A stretch of 49,912 nt of DNA from Catellatospora paridis (GTDB lineage: Bacteria; Actinomycetota; Actinomycetes; Mycobacteriales; Micromonosporaceae): contig NZ_ML769326.1 of the NCBI RefSeq assembly GCF_009720365.1, positions 26,024-75,935 on the forward strand, given 5' to 3'. Positions within the stretch are counted from its first letter, which is position 1. Each line of letters opens with the position of its first letter. Shown one piece after another: positions 18,488 to 30,910 of the stretch. Made by a program: the position numbers and the translations under genes. The notes below the pieces were generated by a model. The model saw nothing but the letters and a program-made list of their open reading frames with translations, did not search any database and was not told where the DNA came from.

Positions 18488-19502
18488 CGTGTGGCCTCCG
18501 GGGCCCGGTCGGCGGCGGCGCGGACGAGGGCGGGGCCGTGGTAGATGAATCCGGTGTAGAGCTGCACCAGGCTCGCGCCCGCGTCGAACATGCGGGCCGC
18601 GTCGTCGGCCGTCATCAGGCCGCCCACGCCGATGATCGGCAGGCGGCCGTTCGTCTCGCTGTGCACGAACGACACCACCTTGTGCGCCCGTTCGGTCAGC
18701 GGCGCACCCGACAGCCCGCCCGCCTGCGCCGCGGTGGCCTGGTCGGCCGGGGCAACCCCGTCGCGGCCGAGCGTGGTGTTGGTCGCGATGAGACCCGCGA
18801 CCCCCCTGGCCAGGCACACTTCGAGCAGCTCCGCCACGGCGTGGTCGGTCAGGTCCGGCGCGATCTTCACCAGGATCGGGCGCTCCCCCGTCAGCGCGGC
18901 CAGGATCGCGTCCAGCTGGTCGCGATCCTGCAGGCTGCGCAGTCCGGGCGTGTTGGGCGAGGAGACGTTGACGGCGAAGTAGTCGCCGTAGGACTTCAGC
19001 GCGTCGTACGACGCCCGGTAGTCCGCGACCGCCTCCTCCAGCGGGGTCACCTTGGACTTGCCCAGCGAGATGCCCAGCGGCACCCCCAGCGGCCCGAGCG
19101 CGGCCAGCCGCCGCGCCAGCGCGTGCGCGCCCTCGTTGTTGAAGCCCATCCGGTTGATGATCGCCCGGCTGTCCGGCAGCCGGAACAGCCGCGGCCGGTC
19201 GTTGCCCGGCTGTGCCAGCGCGGTCACCGTGCCGACCTCGACGAAGCCGAACCCGAGCGCGGGCCACGCCTTCAGCGCGACCCCGTTCTTGTCCATCCCC
19301 GCCGCCAGCCCGACGGCGTTCGGGAACCGCACCCCGAACACGTCCACCGGCCGCTGCACCGCGTATCGCCGCTTGAGCAGACTCAGCACGGCCGGCTGCC
19401 GGGAGATCCCGGCCAGCCGCCGCAGTGTCCACTCGTGCGCGTGCTCGGCGTCACCGCCCCCGATCCGGAACAACCGGGGGCGGACCACCTTCTCGAACAG
19501 GG

Positions 19503-19506
<4 letters not shown>
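18484..19506 (-). CDS. pyrD: Dihydroorotate dehydrogenase (quinone), class 2
   Basis: 340 residues. An FMN enzyme at the membrane that oxidises dihydroorotate to orotate with quinone. Class 2 features are the N-terminal helical extension (about 1-45), the FMN/substrate segment [23 protein letters not shown], the catalytic serine in [14 protein letters not shown], and IIGVGGL for phosphate binding. The GTG start overlaps the carB stop (GTGA), and the stop overlaps the bioA start. Confidence 0.96.
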
Positions 19507-22841
<3,335 letters not shown>

Positions 22842-22842
22842 C

Positions 22843-23982
22843 TCACTTGCCTCCGTTGATGAGCTGCTTACGGACCATGCCGGGCCGTTCGACCAATTCG
22901 ACGAACCTGTCGAACAGGTAGTCGGCGTCGTGCGGCCCCGCTGCCGCCTCCGGGTGGTACTGCACGGTGAAGGCGGGCACGTCGAGCGCGCGCAGGCCCT
23001 CCACCACGTTGTCGTTCAGGCAGACGTGGGACACCTCGACCCGACCGAAGCCGGTGTCGGCCACGCCGTCCAGCGGCGCGTCGACGGCGAAGCCGTGGTT
23101 GTGCGAGGTGACCTCGACCTTGCCGGTGGTGCGGTCCATCACCGGCTGGTTGATGCCGCGGTGGCCATAACCCAGCTTGTACGTGCCGAAGCCGAGCGCG
23201 CGGCCCAGGATCTGGCTGCCGAAGCAGATGCCGAACAGCGGCATGCTCCGCTTCATCACCTCCTGCGCCAGCATCACCGCGTGGTCGGCGGTGGCCGGGT
23301 CGCCGGGTCCGGGCGAGAAGAACACCGCGTCCGCGCCCACCGACAGCAGGTCGCCGAGGGTCGAGTTCGCGGGCAGCACGTGCGTGGTCACGCCGCGCGC
23401 GGCCAGCCGCCGCGGCACGTTGCGCTTGATGCCCAGGTCGAGTGCCGCGACGGTGAAGCGTCGCTCGCCCACGGCGTCGACGGTGTACGCCTCGGGCGTG
23501 GAGACCTCCAGGGACAGGTCAGCCCCGGTCATCTGCGGCTGCTCCAGCACCCGGGCCAGCAGCGCCTGCGGGTCGGTCTCGACGCTGGAGACGCCGACGC
23601 GCATCGCGCCGCGCTCGCGCAGATGGCGGGTCAGCGCCCGGGTGTCGACGCCGCTGATGCCGACCACGCCGGAGCGGGCCAGCCGGGTGCCGAGGTCCCC
23701 GGTCGAGCGCCAGTTGGAGGGCACCCGCGCCGGGTCCCGCACCACGTAGCCCGCGACCCAGATCCGGTCGGACTCGTCGTCCTCGTCGTTGACGCCGGTG
23801 TTGCCGATGTGCGGCGCGGTCTGCACCACGACCTGGCGGTGGTACGACGGGTCGGTGAGGGTCTCCTGGTAGCCGGTCATGCCGGTGGTGAAGACCGCCT
23901 CGCCGAAGGTCTCGCCGACGGCCCCGTAGGCCTCACCCCGGAAGGTGCGGCCGTCCTCCAGGACCAGAATCGCTTCGGTCAC
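22843..23982 (-). CDS. carA: Carbamoyl-phosphate synthase small chain
   Basis: 379 residues. A class I glutamine amidotransferase subunit that delivers ammonia to CarB. The N-terminal half is [17 protein letters not shown] with [14 protein letters not shown]. The amidotransferase nucleophile is in [20 protein letters not shown], and the catalytic histidine and glutamate are in [10 protein letters not shown]. The frame is open further upstream, but the GTG at 23982 overlaps the pyrC stop as GTGA and gives the family N-terminus ([11 protein letters not shown]). Confidence 0.96.
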   Translation of the reverse strand: MTEAILVLEDGRTFRGEAYGAVGETFGEAVFTTGMTGYQETLTDPSYHRQVVVQTAPHIGNTGVNDEDDESDRIWVAGYVVRDPARVPSNWRSTGDLGTRLARSGVVGISGVDTRALTRHLRERGAMRVGVSSVETDPQALLARVLEQPQMTGADLSLEVSTPEAYTVDAVGERRFTVAALDLGIKRNVPRRLAARGVTTHVLPANSTLGDLLSVGADAVFFSPGPGDPATADHAVMLAQEVMKRSMPLFGICFGSQILGRALGFGTYKLGYGHRGINQPVMDRTTGKVEVTSHNHGFAVDAPLDGVADTGFGRVEVSHVCLNDNVVEGLRALDVPAFTVQYHPEAAAGPHDADYLFDRFVELVERPGMVRKQLINGGK

Positions 23983-25274
23983 TTCTGTACCTTTCCGTCG
24001 AGCACCGTCGGCACGCCCCGCAGGAAGGTGGCGACGATCCGGCCGGGCACGGTCATCCCGGCGTACGGCGTGTTGTGGCTGAGACTGGCCAGCCCGGTCG
24101 GGTCGACGCTCCACCGCACCGTGGGGTCGACCAGGGTCAGGTTCGCGGGCGCGCCCGCGGTCAGCGCGTTGCCGTGCCCGTCCAGGCCCGCGATGCGGGC
24201 GGGGGCATACGACATGCGCTCGGCGATGAGCGGCCAGTCCTCACCGAGCACGTCGAGGACGATCGGCAGCGCGGTCTCCAGGCCGAGCATGCCCGGGCGG
24301 GCGTACGCCCACTCGCACTCCTTGTCCTCCGCGGCGTGCGGGGCGTGGTCGGTGGCCACGATGTCGATCGTGCCGTCGCGCAGGCCCTCGCGCAGCGCCT
24401 CGACGTCGGCGTCGGTGCGCAGCGGCGGGTTCACCTTGAAGACGGGGTCGTAGGACTCCGCCTTCTCGTGGGTGAGCAGCAGGTGGTGCGGGGTGACCTC
24501 GGCGGTGACGCGGACGCCCCGGGCCTTGGCCATCCGGATGATCTCGACGCTGCCCGCGGTGGACACGTGGCAGACGTGCAGGCGCGCGCCGACGTGGCCG
24601 GCCAGCAGCACGTCCCGCGCGATGATCGACTCCTCGGCGACGGCGGGCCAGCCGGTCAGGCCGAGCCGGGCGGAGACGTCGCCCTCGTGCATCTGGGCGC
24701 CCTGGGTGAGCCGGGGCTCCTCGGCGTGCTGGGCGATGACGCCGTCGAACGCCTTGACGTACTCCAGCGCCCGGCGCATCAGCCGCGGGTCGGCCACGCA
24801 GAAGCCGTCGTCGGAGAAGACCCGCACCCGGGCGGCCGAGTCGGCCATCGCGCCCAGCTCGGCCAGGCGCTCGCCGGCCAGCCCGACGGTGACCGCGCCG
24901 ATCGGCTGCACGTCGACCAGCCCGGCCTCCTGGCCGAGCCGGTACACCTGCTCGACCACGCCCGCGGTGTCGGCCACCGGCGAGGTGTTGGCCATCGCGC
25001 AGACGGCGGTGTAGCCGCCCAGCGCGGCGGCACGCGAGCCGGTGTACACCGTCTCGGCGTCCTCGCGGCCGGGCTCGCGCAGGTGGGTGTGCAGGTCGAC
25101 CAGGCCGGGCAGGGCGACCAGGCCGGTGCCGTCGACGACCTCGGCGCCCTCGGCGCTCAGGCCCGCGCCGATCTCGGCGATCACGCCGTCGCGCAGCAGC
25201 AGGTCGGTCGGCTCGCCGCCCAGCACGCGGGCGTTGCGGATCAGGATGGTCACAGGCGTCCTCCGGACGGTCAT
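23979..25274 (-). CDS. pyrC: Dihydroorotase
   Basis: 431 residues. A zinc amidohydrolase that cyclises carbamoyl aspartate. The metal ligands are in [13 protein letters not shown] and ATDHAPHA, and [13 protein letters not shown] and [10 protein letters not shown] carry two more histidines. Two starts are credible. ATG 25274 overlaps the pyrB stop as ATGA and has GGGAGGAG upstream. GTG 25253 has GGAGG six bases upstream and gives the shorter, family-like [14 protein letters not shown] give the longer form. Confidence 0.94.
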   Translation of the reverse strand: MTVRRTPVTILIRNARVLGGEPTDLLLRDGVIAEIGAGLSAEGAEVVDGTGLVALPGLVDLHTHLREPGREDAETVYTGSRAAALGGYTAVCAMANTSPVADTAGVVEQVYRLGQEAGLVDVQPIGAVTVGLAGERLAELGAMADSAARVRVFSDDGFCVADPRLMRRALEYVKAFDGVIAQHAEEPRLTQGAQMHEGDVSARLGLTGWPAVAEESIIARDVLLAGHVGARLHVCHVSTAGSVEIIRMAKARGVRVTAEVTPHHLLLTHEKAESYDPVFKVNPPLRTDADVEALREGLRDGTIDIVATDHAPHAAEDKECEWAYARPGMLGLETALPIVLDVLGEDWPLIAERMSYAPARIAGLDGHGNALTAGAPANLTLVDPTVRWSVDPTGLASLSHNTPYAGMTVPGRIVATFLRGVPTVLDGKVQK

Positions 25275-26179
25275 CGGGCTCCTCCCAGGAGGAGGTAGAG
25301 GCAGGCCATGCGCACGGAGACGCCGTTGGTGACCTGCTCGACGATGGTGGAGCGGGGCGAGTCGGCCACCTCGGGCGTGATCTCCATGCCGCGGTTCATC
25401 GGGCCGGGGTGCATCACGATCGCGTGGGCGGGCATCCGGCGCAGCCGGGCGCCGTCGAGGCCGTAGCGGCGCGAGTACTCCCGCGCCGAGGGGAAGTAGG
25501 AGTCGGTCATCCGCTCCTTCTGCACCCGCAGCATCATCACCACGTCGGCCTGCGGCAGCACCGCGTCGAGGTCGTAGGCGACCTGGACCGAGGCGTTGAG
25601 GTCCGTGGGCACCAGCGTCGGCGGCCCGACCAGGGTCACCTTCGCGCCCAGGGTGTTGAGCAGCAGCACGTTGGAGCGGGCCACCCGGCTGTGCAGCACG
25701 TCGCCGACGATCGCCACGTGCAGGCCGTCGATCCGGCCCATCCGCGAGCGGATCGTGTACGCGTCCAGCAGTGCCTGGGTCGGGTGCTCGTGGGTCCCGT
25801 CACCGGCGTTGAGCACGCTGCCGGTGACCCAGTTGGCCAGGCGGTGCGGCGCACCAGAGGCGGGGTGGCGGATGACGACCGCGTCGGCGCCCATGGCCTG
25901 CAGCGTCCAGGCGGTGTCCTTGAGGCTCTCGCCCTTCTCCACGCTGGAGCCCTTGGCCGAGAAGTTGATCACGTCGGCGCTCAGCCGCTTCGCGGCAGCC
26001 TCGAACGAGATCCGGGTCCGGGTGGAGTCCTCGTAGAAGAGGTTCACCACGGTACGGCCGCGCAGGGTGGGCAGCTTCTTGATCTCGCGGCCGGAGACGC
26101 TGGCCATCTCGGTGGCGATGTCGAGGATCTCGGTCGCCGTGGCCGCGTCCAGGTCGGCCGTCGACAGCAGGTGCTTCAT
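25271..26179 (-). CDS. pyrB: Aspartate carbamoyltransferase catalytic subunit
   Basis: 302 residues. It transfers the carbamoyl group to aspartate, the first committed pyrimidine step. The carbamoyl-phosphate site is [19 protein letters not shown], with [16 protein letters not shown] and [11 protein letters not shown] also typical. The frame is open upstream through pyrR, but the ATG at 26179 begins the family N-terminus [10 protein letters not shown] and overlaps the pyrR stop as ATGA. There is no pyrI regulatory subunit gene, as usual in actinobacteria. Confidence 0.96.
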   Translation of the reverse strand: MKHLLSTADLDAATATEILDIATEMASVSGREIKKLPTLRGRTVVNLFYEDSTRTRISFEAAAKRLSADVINFSAKGSSVEKGESLKDTAWTLQAMGADAVVIRHPASGAPHRLANWVTGSVLNAGDGTHEHPTQALLDAYTIRSRMGRIDGLHVAIVGDVLHSRVARSNVLLLNTLGAKVTLVGPPTLVPTDLNASVQVAYDLDAVLPQADVVMMLRVQKERMTDSYFPSAREYSRRYGLDGARLRRMPAHAIVMHPGPMNRGMEITPEVADSPRSTIVEQVTNGVSVRMACLYLLLGGAR

Positions 26180-26784
26180 CGGGTGCCGCCCTTCGCGCTG
26201 GTGGCCAGGACCACCTCGTCGTTCCCGTCGATCTCCACCAGCTTCACTTTGACCTGCTCGGACAGGGCGGTGGGGATGTTCTTGCCGACGTAGTCGGCGC
26301 GGATCGGCAGCTGCCGGTGTCCGCGGTCGACGAGCACGGCCAGCTGCACGGCCGCGGGGCGGCCGAGGTCGGACAGGGCGTCGAGGGCGGCCCGGATGGT
26401 GCGGCCGGAGAAGAGCACGTCGTCGACGAGGATGACCTTTCGTCCGTCGACGCCGCCCGCGGGCTCCTCGGTGCGCCCGACCGCGCGTACCGAGCTGCTG
26501 CGCAGGTCGTCGCGGTAGAGCGTGATGTCGAGGATGCCGACGGGCACCTGCACGCCTTCGAAGGCGTGGATGCGCTCGGCCAGGCGGCGGGCGATCGGGA
26601 CCCCGCGGGTGGCGATGCCCATCAGCACCACGTCGGAGGCCCCGGAGGTCTTCTCGAGGATCTGGTGCGCGATGCGGTCCAGCACGCGGGAGACGTCCGC
26701 GGCGGAGATGACGATCTTCGTGGGAGCCGGCCCGGCCGGCTGCTGCACTGGAGCGTTCGACTCGTCTGTCGTTGGGCGCGCCAA
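26176..26784 (-). CDS. pyrR: Pyrimidine operon regulator / uracil phosphoribosyltransferase
   Basis: 202 residues from TTG. PyrR binds pyr leader RNA in the presence of UMP and has weak uracil phosphoribosyltransferase activity. The PRPP loop is [18 protein letters not shown], with [11 protein letters not shown] and [18 protein letters not shown] also conserved. I chose TTG 26784 because GGAAGGAGG lies just six bases before it. A GTG at 26808 is also open, but lies inside the probable PyrR-binding loop. First gene of pyrR-pyrB-pyrC-carA-carB-pyrD-bioA-pyrF. Confidence 0.93.
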   Translation of the reverse strand: MARPTTDESNAPVQQPAGPAPTKIVISAADVSRVLDRIAHQILEKTSGASDVVLMGIATRGVPIARRLAERIHAFEGVQVPVGILDITLYRDDLRSSSVRAVGRTEEPAGGVDGRKVILVDDVLFSGRTIRAALDALSDLGRPAAVQLAVLVDRGHRQLPIRADYVGKNIPTALSEQVKVKLVEIDGNDEVVLATSAKGGTR

Positions 26785-26790
26785 GGCAGA

Positions 26791-26813
26791 CCTCCTTCCC
26801 CGCCTCACCGGAC
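26791..26813 (-). promoter_or_regulatory. PyrR-binding RNA loop overlapping the pyrR ribosome binding site
   Basis: On the minus strand the segment CCGGTGAGGCGGGGAAGG agrees at most fixed positions with the PyrR recognition consensus known from Bacillus (CCAGAGAGGCUNGCAAGG). Its 3' end is the GGAAGGAGG ribosome binding site of pyrR. In mycobacteria PyrR is thought to block translation of the first pyr gene by binding such a site, and the overlap here fits that model. The consensus is recalled from the literature; the comparison is by eye. Confidence 0.7.
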
Positions 26814-27008
26814 GGGTCGTTAAAGGATGTCAATGTCATGATCGGCGTCGTGGCCGACGCCCATCTGATCAGTAAACTTAGCAGTGTGACGGCGGCCTAT
26901 ACGCGCGGGGGTGAGTCAATCCGCAGGTCATACCGTTGACACTGGCGGATCAGTTCAGTTGATCAAGCTACTCGGATGAGGTTGTCTCAACTTGTGGTCA
27001 ACGAGCAC

Positions 27009-27037
27009 TTGACCGCGTGTCTTCCGCGCCGTACCGT
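27009..27037 (+). promoter_or_regulatory. Predicted bldD promoter
   Basis: TTGACC (27009-27014) and TACCGT (27032-27037) are spaced by 17 bases, a good housekeeping-sigma match, about 57 bases before the bldD ATG. The BldD-box-like sequence begins at the last bases of the -10, the right place for autorepression. Confidence 0.6.
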
Positions 27038-27050
27038 CACGCTGCGTAGC
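27036..27050 (+). promoter_or_regulatory. BldD-box-like operator
   Basis: GTCACGCTGCGTAGC fits the published BldD consensus NTNACNCWGNGTNAN at all fixed positions except the last A. It overlaps the -10 and start region of the bldD promoter. BldD of Streptomyces represses its own gene, so a site here is expected. Confidence 0.6.
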
Positions 27051-27094
27051 GATCGTCGGGGAACCCGCCCCGGCATATAGCTGGGAGTGTCGGA

Positions 27095-27583
27095 ATGCCG
27101 TCTGATTACGCCAAGTCCCTCGGTGCGCGACTGCGCTCCATCCGCCAGCAGCAGGGCCTGTCCCTGCAGGGCGTGGAGGAGAAGTCGAACGGGCGTTGGA
27201 AGGCTGTCGTCGTCGGTTCGTACGAGCGCGGCGACCGTGCTGTCACGGTGTCCCGACTGGCCGAGCTGGCCGACTTCTACCGCGTGCCCGTCGGCGAGCT
27301 CCTGCCCGACGGCCCCGCCCCGCGCCAGGAGGCGACGAGCAAGATCGTCCTCGACCTGGAGCGGCTCTACGACGGCGCGAAGGAAGACCTCGCCTCGGTC
27401 GCCCGCTACGCGCGCGCCATCCAGCAGCAGCGCGGCGACTACAACGGCCGGGTGCTCTCCATCCGCGCCGTCGACCTGCAGGCGCTCGCGGTCTTCTACG
27501 ACTGCACCCCCACCGAGCTGATCGAGCGCCTCGCCGACCACGGCGTGCTCGTGGCCGACCCGCGCGCGTTCTTCGCGAGCTGA
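27095..27583 (+). CDS. bldD: Developmental regulator BldD (c-di-GMP responsive)
   Basis: 162 residues, close to Streptomyces BldD. The N-terminal helix-turn-helix domain (about 5-70) reads SLGARLRSIRQQQGLSLQGVEEKS and GSYERGDRAVTVSRLAELA. The C-terminal domain carries the c-di-GMP signature RGD-x8-RxxD intact: Arg113-Gly-Asp115, eight residues, Arg124-Ala-Val-Asp127. In Streptomyces a tetramer of c-di-GMP holds two BldD molecules together so that they repress sporulation genes during vegetative growth. It stands alone on the plus strand between pyrR and nusB, its usual neighbours, and has a promoter with a BldD-like box. Confidence 0.96.
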   Translation: MPSDYAKSLGARLRSIRQQQGLSLQGVEEKSNGRWKAVVVGSYERGDRAVTVSRLAELADFYRVPVGELLPDGPAPRQEATSKIVLDLERLYDGAKEDLASVARYARAIQQQRGDYNGRVLSIRAVDLQALAVFYDCTPTELIERLADHGVLVADPRAFFAS

Positions 27584-27600
27584 CACTCTCCCGCACCGAC

Positions 27601-27642
27601 GAAAGCGGCCTTTCACCCCGGCAAGGGTGAAAGGCCGCTTTC
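27601..27642. terminator. Bidirectional terminator between bldD and nusB
   Basis: A perfect 18-bp stem (27601-27618 with 27625-27642) closes a six-base loop CGGCAA. The arms begin GAAAG and end CTTTC, so short T-runs exist in both directions. It lies between the convergent stops of bldD and nusB. Confidence 0.88.
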
Positions 27643-27654
27643 GCGTTGAAAGGC

Positions 27655-28092
27655 TCAGTGGCGCGGCGAGTAGTCCGCGATGCGGCCGAGCAGGCCGTTG
27701 AGGAAGCGCGGCGAATCGTCGGTGGACAGCTCGCGGGCCAGTTCGACGGCCTCGGTGATGGCCACCGGGTCGTCGATCTCGGGCACGTACAGCAGCTCGT
27801 AGACCGCGATGCGGGCGAGGTTGCGGTCGACCACCGGCATCCGGTCGATCGTCCAGCCCTCGGCGAAGGTGGCGATCGTCTCGTCGATGCTGTCCAGGTG
27901 CTCGTTCACGCCCTCGGCCAGCGAGATCGCGTACGGCAGGTGCTCCGGGCGCGGCGCTTCCATGCGCTCCAGGTATGCCGCCAGCACGGTGCGCACCGGC
28001 AGGTCGCGCAGATCCGCCTCGTAAAGCACGTCGAGCGCCCGCTTGCGTGCCTTGCGGCGCGCGGACGACTGCGACTTCGGTGCCTCAGCCAC
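27655..28092 (-). CDS. nusB: Transcription antitermination factor NusB
   Basis: 145 residues, all-helical family. NusB with NusE binds boxA RNA and supports antitermination of rRNA transcription. The N-terminal ARRKARKRALDVLYEADLRD and the C-terminal segment ITEAVELARELSTDDSPRFLNGLLGRI are typical. GTG start with GGGGGA six bases upstream. It follows efp by 30 bases and is probably co-transcribed with it. Confidence 0.95.
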   Translation of the reverse strand: MAEAPKSQSSARRKARKRALDVLYEADLRDLPVRTVLAAYLERMEAPRPEHLPYAISLAEGVNEHLDSIDETIATFAEGWTIDRMPVVDRNLARIAVYELLYVPEIDDPVAITEAVELARELSTDDSPRFLNGLLGRIADYSPRH

Positions 28093-28122
28093 GAGCAGTC
28101 CCCCGGACGGGCGACAGGCCCA

Positions 28123-28680
28123 TCAGGACCGGCCCAGGTAACGGCCGTCGCGGGTGTCGACCTTGATCTTCTCGCCGTTCGTGATGAACAGCGGCACCTG
28201 CACGGTCGCGCCGGTCTCGATGGTGGCCGGCTTGGTGCCGCCGGTCGAGCGGTCGCCCTGCAGGCCCGGCTCGGTGTAGGTGATCTTGACCATCACGCTG
28301 GTCGGCAGCTCGACGTACAGCGGCACGCCGTCGTGGGTGGCGACGACCACCTCGGCCTCGGGCAGCAGGTAGTTCACGTTGTCGCCGACGGTCACGCCGC
28401 TGACGTGGATCTGGTCGTAGGTGTCCAGGTCCATGAAGACGAAGTCGTCGCCGTCGGCGTACAGGTACTGCATGGTGCGCTTGTCGACGTTCGCGGTCTC
28501 GACCTTGGTGCCGGCGTTGAACGTCTTGTCGACGACCTTGCCCGTGAGCACGTGCTTGAGGGTCGTCCGCACGAAAGCCGGACCCTTGCCGGGCTTCACG
28601 TGCTGGAACTCGACGACGGCCCAGAGCTCCTTGTCGAGGTTGAGCACCATGCCGTTCTTGAGGTCGTTCGTGCTAGCCAC
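28123..28680 (-). CDS. efp: Translation elongation factor P
   Basis: 185 residues. EF-P relieves ribosomes stalled at polyproline. The tip of domain I reads [11 protein letters not shown], with the Lys of the PGKG loop where many bacteria carry a modification. The remaining OB domains end [21 protein letters not shown]. An ATG at 28698 is in frame but has no ribosome binding site. The GTG at 28680 has GGGAG seven bases upstream and matches the family start (ASTNDLKNG). Confidence 0.95.
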   Translation of the reverse strand: MASTNDLKNGMVLNLDKELWAVVEFQHVKPGKGPAFVRTTLKHVLTGKVVDKTFNAGTKVETANVDKRTMQYLYADGDDFVFMDLDTYDQIHVSGVTVGDNVNYLLPEAEVVVATHDGVPLYVELPTSVMVKITYTEPGLQGDRSTGGTKPATIETGATVQVPLFITNGEKIKVDTRDGRYLGRS

Positions 28681-28863
28681 AGCTTGGCTCCCGTACATGA
28701 TCAGATACTTGACAAAGAACAGACCTGACTACTTTACCGGCCCGTGATCTGTCCCCGGCCGCGCGGGTGGCCGGGGACACCGTGTGACGATCACCCGTCC
28801 CGGCCACCCGTCCCGAGCGGCCGCGCTAGCCGCGCGAGCATCTTGGTTGCTAGCCTCGCCGCC

Positions 28864-29532
28864 GTGCGGGTGCTGGTGGTGGAGGATGACCCTGAGGTGC
28901 GTGGGGTGGTCGTGACCGCCCTGCGCGCGGTCGGGTTCGCCGTCGACCAGGCGGCCGACTGGAGCCAGGCCGACGTGAACATGAGCGTCAACGACTACGA
29001 CTGCCTGGTGCTGGACCGCATCCTGCCGGAGGGCGACTCCGCCGGGCAGCTGCGCCGCCGCCGCGAGGCCGGCCTCGGGGTGCCCGCCCTCATGCTGACC
29101 GCGCTCGACGACGTCACCGACCGGGTCGCCGGCTTCGAGGCCGGCGCCGACGACTACGTGGTCAAACCCTTCGTCGCCGCCGAACTCGTGCTCCGCGTCC
29201 GCGCCCTGTGCCGCCGCCGCGGCACCATGCTCCCCCCGGTGATGCGCGCCGGCGACGTCGAGGTCGACACCGCGCGCCGCGAGGTCCGCCGCGACGGCAT
29301 CCTGCTCACCCTCACCCCCAAGGAGTTCTCCGTCCTGGAGATGCTCCTGGTCCGCCGCCCCGCCGTGGTCACCCGCGCCGACCTCTTCGAACACTGCTGG
29401 GACGAACAAGCCGACCCCACCTCAAACGTCGTAGACGTAGTAGTAGGCCAACTCCGCCGCAAACTAGGCGACCCCCCCGTCATCACCACCGTCCGCGGCA
29501 CCGGCTACCGCGTCGACCTGGCCGGCCGCTGA
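28864..29532 (+). CDS. OmpR/PhoB-family response regulator
   Basis: 222 residues. The receiver domain (about 1-118) has the acidic pair in VVEDDP, phospho-acceptor Asp51 in CLVLDRILP, and the lysine in VVKPF. The winged-helix domain (about 130-220) has LTPKEFSVLEMLL and ends VITTVRGTGYRV. Taking GTG 28864 gives the standard VRVLVVEDD start. There is no Shine-Dalgarno, but TAGCCT lies seven bases before the GTG, so the mRNA may be leaderless. The last third uses many A-ending codons (four GTA, CTA, TCA), unlike its neighbours. It forms a two-component pair with the following kinase. Confidence 0.9.
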   Translation: MRVLVVEDDPEVRGVVVTALRAVGFAVDQAADWSQADVNMSVNDYDCLVLDRILPEGDSAGQLRRRREAGLGVPALMLTALDDVTDRVAGFEAGADDYVVKPFVAAELVLRVRALCRRRGTMLPPVMRAGDVEVDTARREVRRDGILLTLTPKEFSVLEMLLVRRPAVVTRADLFEHCWDEQADPTSNVVDVVVGQLRRKLGDPPVITTVRGTGYRVDLAGR

Positions 29533-29533
29533 T

Positions 29534-29618
29534 GATCGCGACGATCTTGCGCGGCCGGTGGGTACGACACGCGCACACCCAACAAAACGGCAACAGTCCG
29601 CGCAAGATCATCGTGATC
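29534..29618. repeat. Imperfect inverted repeat between response regulator and kinase
   Basis: Arms 29534-29554 (GATCGCGACGATCTTGCGCGG) in part and 29598-29618 match as reverse complements at 19 of 21 positions. A 43-base A-rich, lower-GC spacer separates them. It occupies the whole gap between the regulator stop and kinase start. It could be a small palindromic mobile repeat or an mRNA hairpin tuning kinase expression. Confidence 0.75.
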
Positions 29619-29635
29619 ACGGGTGGGGTGGCGGG

Positions 29636-30904
29636 GTGAGGCGGGAGACGCGGCAGTTGCAGACTGCCGAGCGGCTGGCGGGGTTGCGGATGCGGTTGAC
29701 CGCTCTGCTACTGGCGCTGAACATCATCGGGTTGGCGGGGATGGGAGCGGTGGCGCTGGTAGTCGACGAGCGGCAGCGGGCGGAGGCGGTGAGTGCCGAT
29801 CTGCACCGCACGGCGGGGACCGCGGTGGCGCTGCTCTATTACGACTCGGGCGCGCTGCTGCTGGACAAGCTCTATGACAACGCGATCGCGCAGGGGTCGA
29901 CGGCGGTTTATGTGTACGAGGCCGATCGTGCCGACGTCACGCTGGTCTTCGCGCACCCGGCCCGGCTGGCTGTCATCGCGCCGCCGAAGCTGCTCGGGCC
30001 TGCCCGGCAGGTGCGCGCCGGGGGCGGCGAGTTGAGCGAGGCGGTCCAGGACGAGCAGCAGGAGGTCGTGCACCTGCTCGCGGTACCGTTCCGGCACGCC
30101 GACACCGGGGCCATCGCGGGCACCGTGGTCGCGGTGGCCGATCCGGGGCCGGGAGAGGCCGCGCACCGGCGGCTGGCGGTCGCGCTGGTCGTCGGCGGGA
30201 CCGCGTTCACGGTGATGACCTGCCTGGGCGGTTACCTGCTGGCCCGCCGCGGCACCCAGCCGATCGCCGACGCGCTCACCCAGCAGGAGCGGTTCGTCGC
30301 CGATGCGGCGCACGAGCTGCGCACCCCGCTGACGGTGATCCGGGCGGTGTCGGAGTCGGCGCTGAGCCTGCCCGCCCAGCAGCCGGACGCGCTGCGCCGG
30401 GTCATCGCGGCCACCGACCGGCTGACCGACGCGGTCGCCGCGCTGCTCACCCGGGCCCGGCTCGTCGCCGGGCTGCGTCACCTGGAGCGCCAGCGGTTCC
30501 GGCTGGACCAGCTCGCCGAGGAGGTGCTGGCCGACACGGTGCAGCCGCCGCACAGCGCCACGGCGTACACCCGGCCCGCGGTCGCCCTCGGTGACCCCAC
30601 ACTGGTCCGCATCGCCCTGCGCAATCTGATCCACAACGCGGTGCAGCACGGCCGGGACGCCGAGGCCCCGGCCACCATCACGCTGACCGTCGAACCGGGC
30701 ACGGTCGTCATCCGCGACGCCGGTCCCGGCCCCGGCGCCGACGTGTCGGCCGCGGGTGAGCGCTTCCGGCCCGGCTCCCCCAACGGCACCGGCCTGGGCC
30801 TGGCCATCGCCCGCTGGGTCGCCGACCTCCACGACGGCTCCCTCACCCTGCGCACCGCCGATGGCGGCGGCACCGAGGCCACCCTCACCCTGCCGACCCC
30901 CTGA
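29636..30904 (+). CDS. Sensor histidine kinase
   Basis: 422 residues from GTG 29636. Transmembrane segment 1 is at about 20-43 and segment 2 at about 181-203, with a 135-residue extracytoplasmic sensor region between them. A short linker leads to the H-box FVADAAHELRTPL with His226, then the ATPase domain with NLIHNAVQHG (N-box), IRDAGPGPG and GTGLGLAIA (G-box). It should phosphorylate the response regulator just upstream. The signal is unknown. The start is uncertain, because the region before it is an inverted repeat without a clear ribosome binding site. It converges with the lipoprotein gene, six bases apart. Confidence 0.88.
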   Translation: MRRETRQLQTAERLAGLRMRLTALLLALNIIGLAGMGAVALVVDERQRAEAVSADLHRTAGTAVALLYYDSGALLLDKLYDNAIAQGSTAVYVYEADRADVTLVFAHPARLAVIAPPKLLGPARQVRAGGGELSEAVQDEQQEVVHLLAVPFRHADTGAIAGTVVAVADPGPGEAAHRRLAVALVVGGTAFTVMTCLGGYLLARRGTQPIADALTQQERFVADAAHELRTPLTVIRAVSESALSLPAQQPDALRRVIAATDRLTDAVAALLTRARLVAGLRHLERQRFRLDQLAEEVLADTVQPPHSATAYTRPAVALGDPTLVRIALRNLIHNAVQHGRDAEAPATITLTVEPGTVVIRDAGPGPGADVSAAGERFRPGSPNGTGLGLAIARWVADLHDGSLTLRTADGGGTEATLTLPTP

Positions 30905-30910
30905 CCCTGG

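Larger units (their letters stand above)
26785..27094. other. Divergent regulatory region between pyrR and bldD
   Basis: The 310-base gap carries no gene. On the pyrR side it holds the PyrR-binding-like loop (26791-26813) and a 7-bp hairpin (26844-26850 with 26855-26861). On the bldD side it holds a TTGACC/TACCGT promoter and a BldD-box-like palindrome. An additional TTGACA at 26936 lacks a convincing -10 at the right distance. The pyr promoter itself could not be pinned down. Confidence 0.6.

Noticed and set aside
26785..26808. GTG 26808 as pyrR start
   Set aside because: It lies inside the PyrR-binding-like loop and ahead of the only good ribosome binding site, which serves TTG 26784.
28681..28863. 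Possible small gene between efp and the response regulator
   Set aside because: The open frame ahead of the regulator has no start signal and poor composition; it is more likely promoter DNA.
29558..29635. Upstream ATG for the histidine kinase
   Set aside because: It falls inside the inverted repeat and would add a non-family, His/Gln-rich stretch before the first membrane helix.
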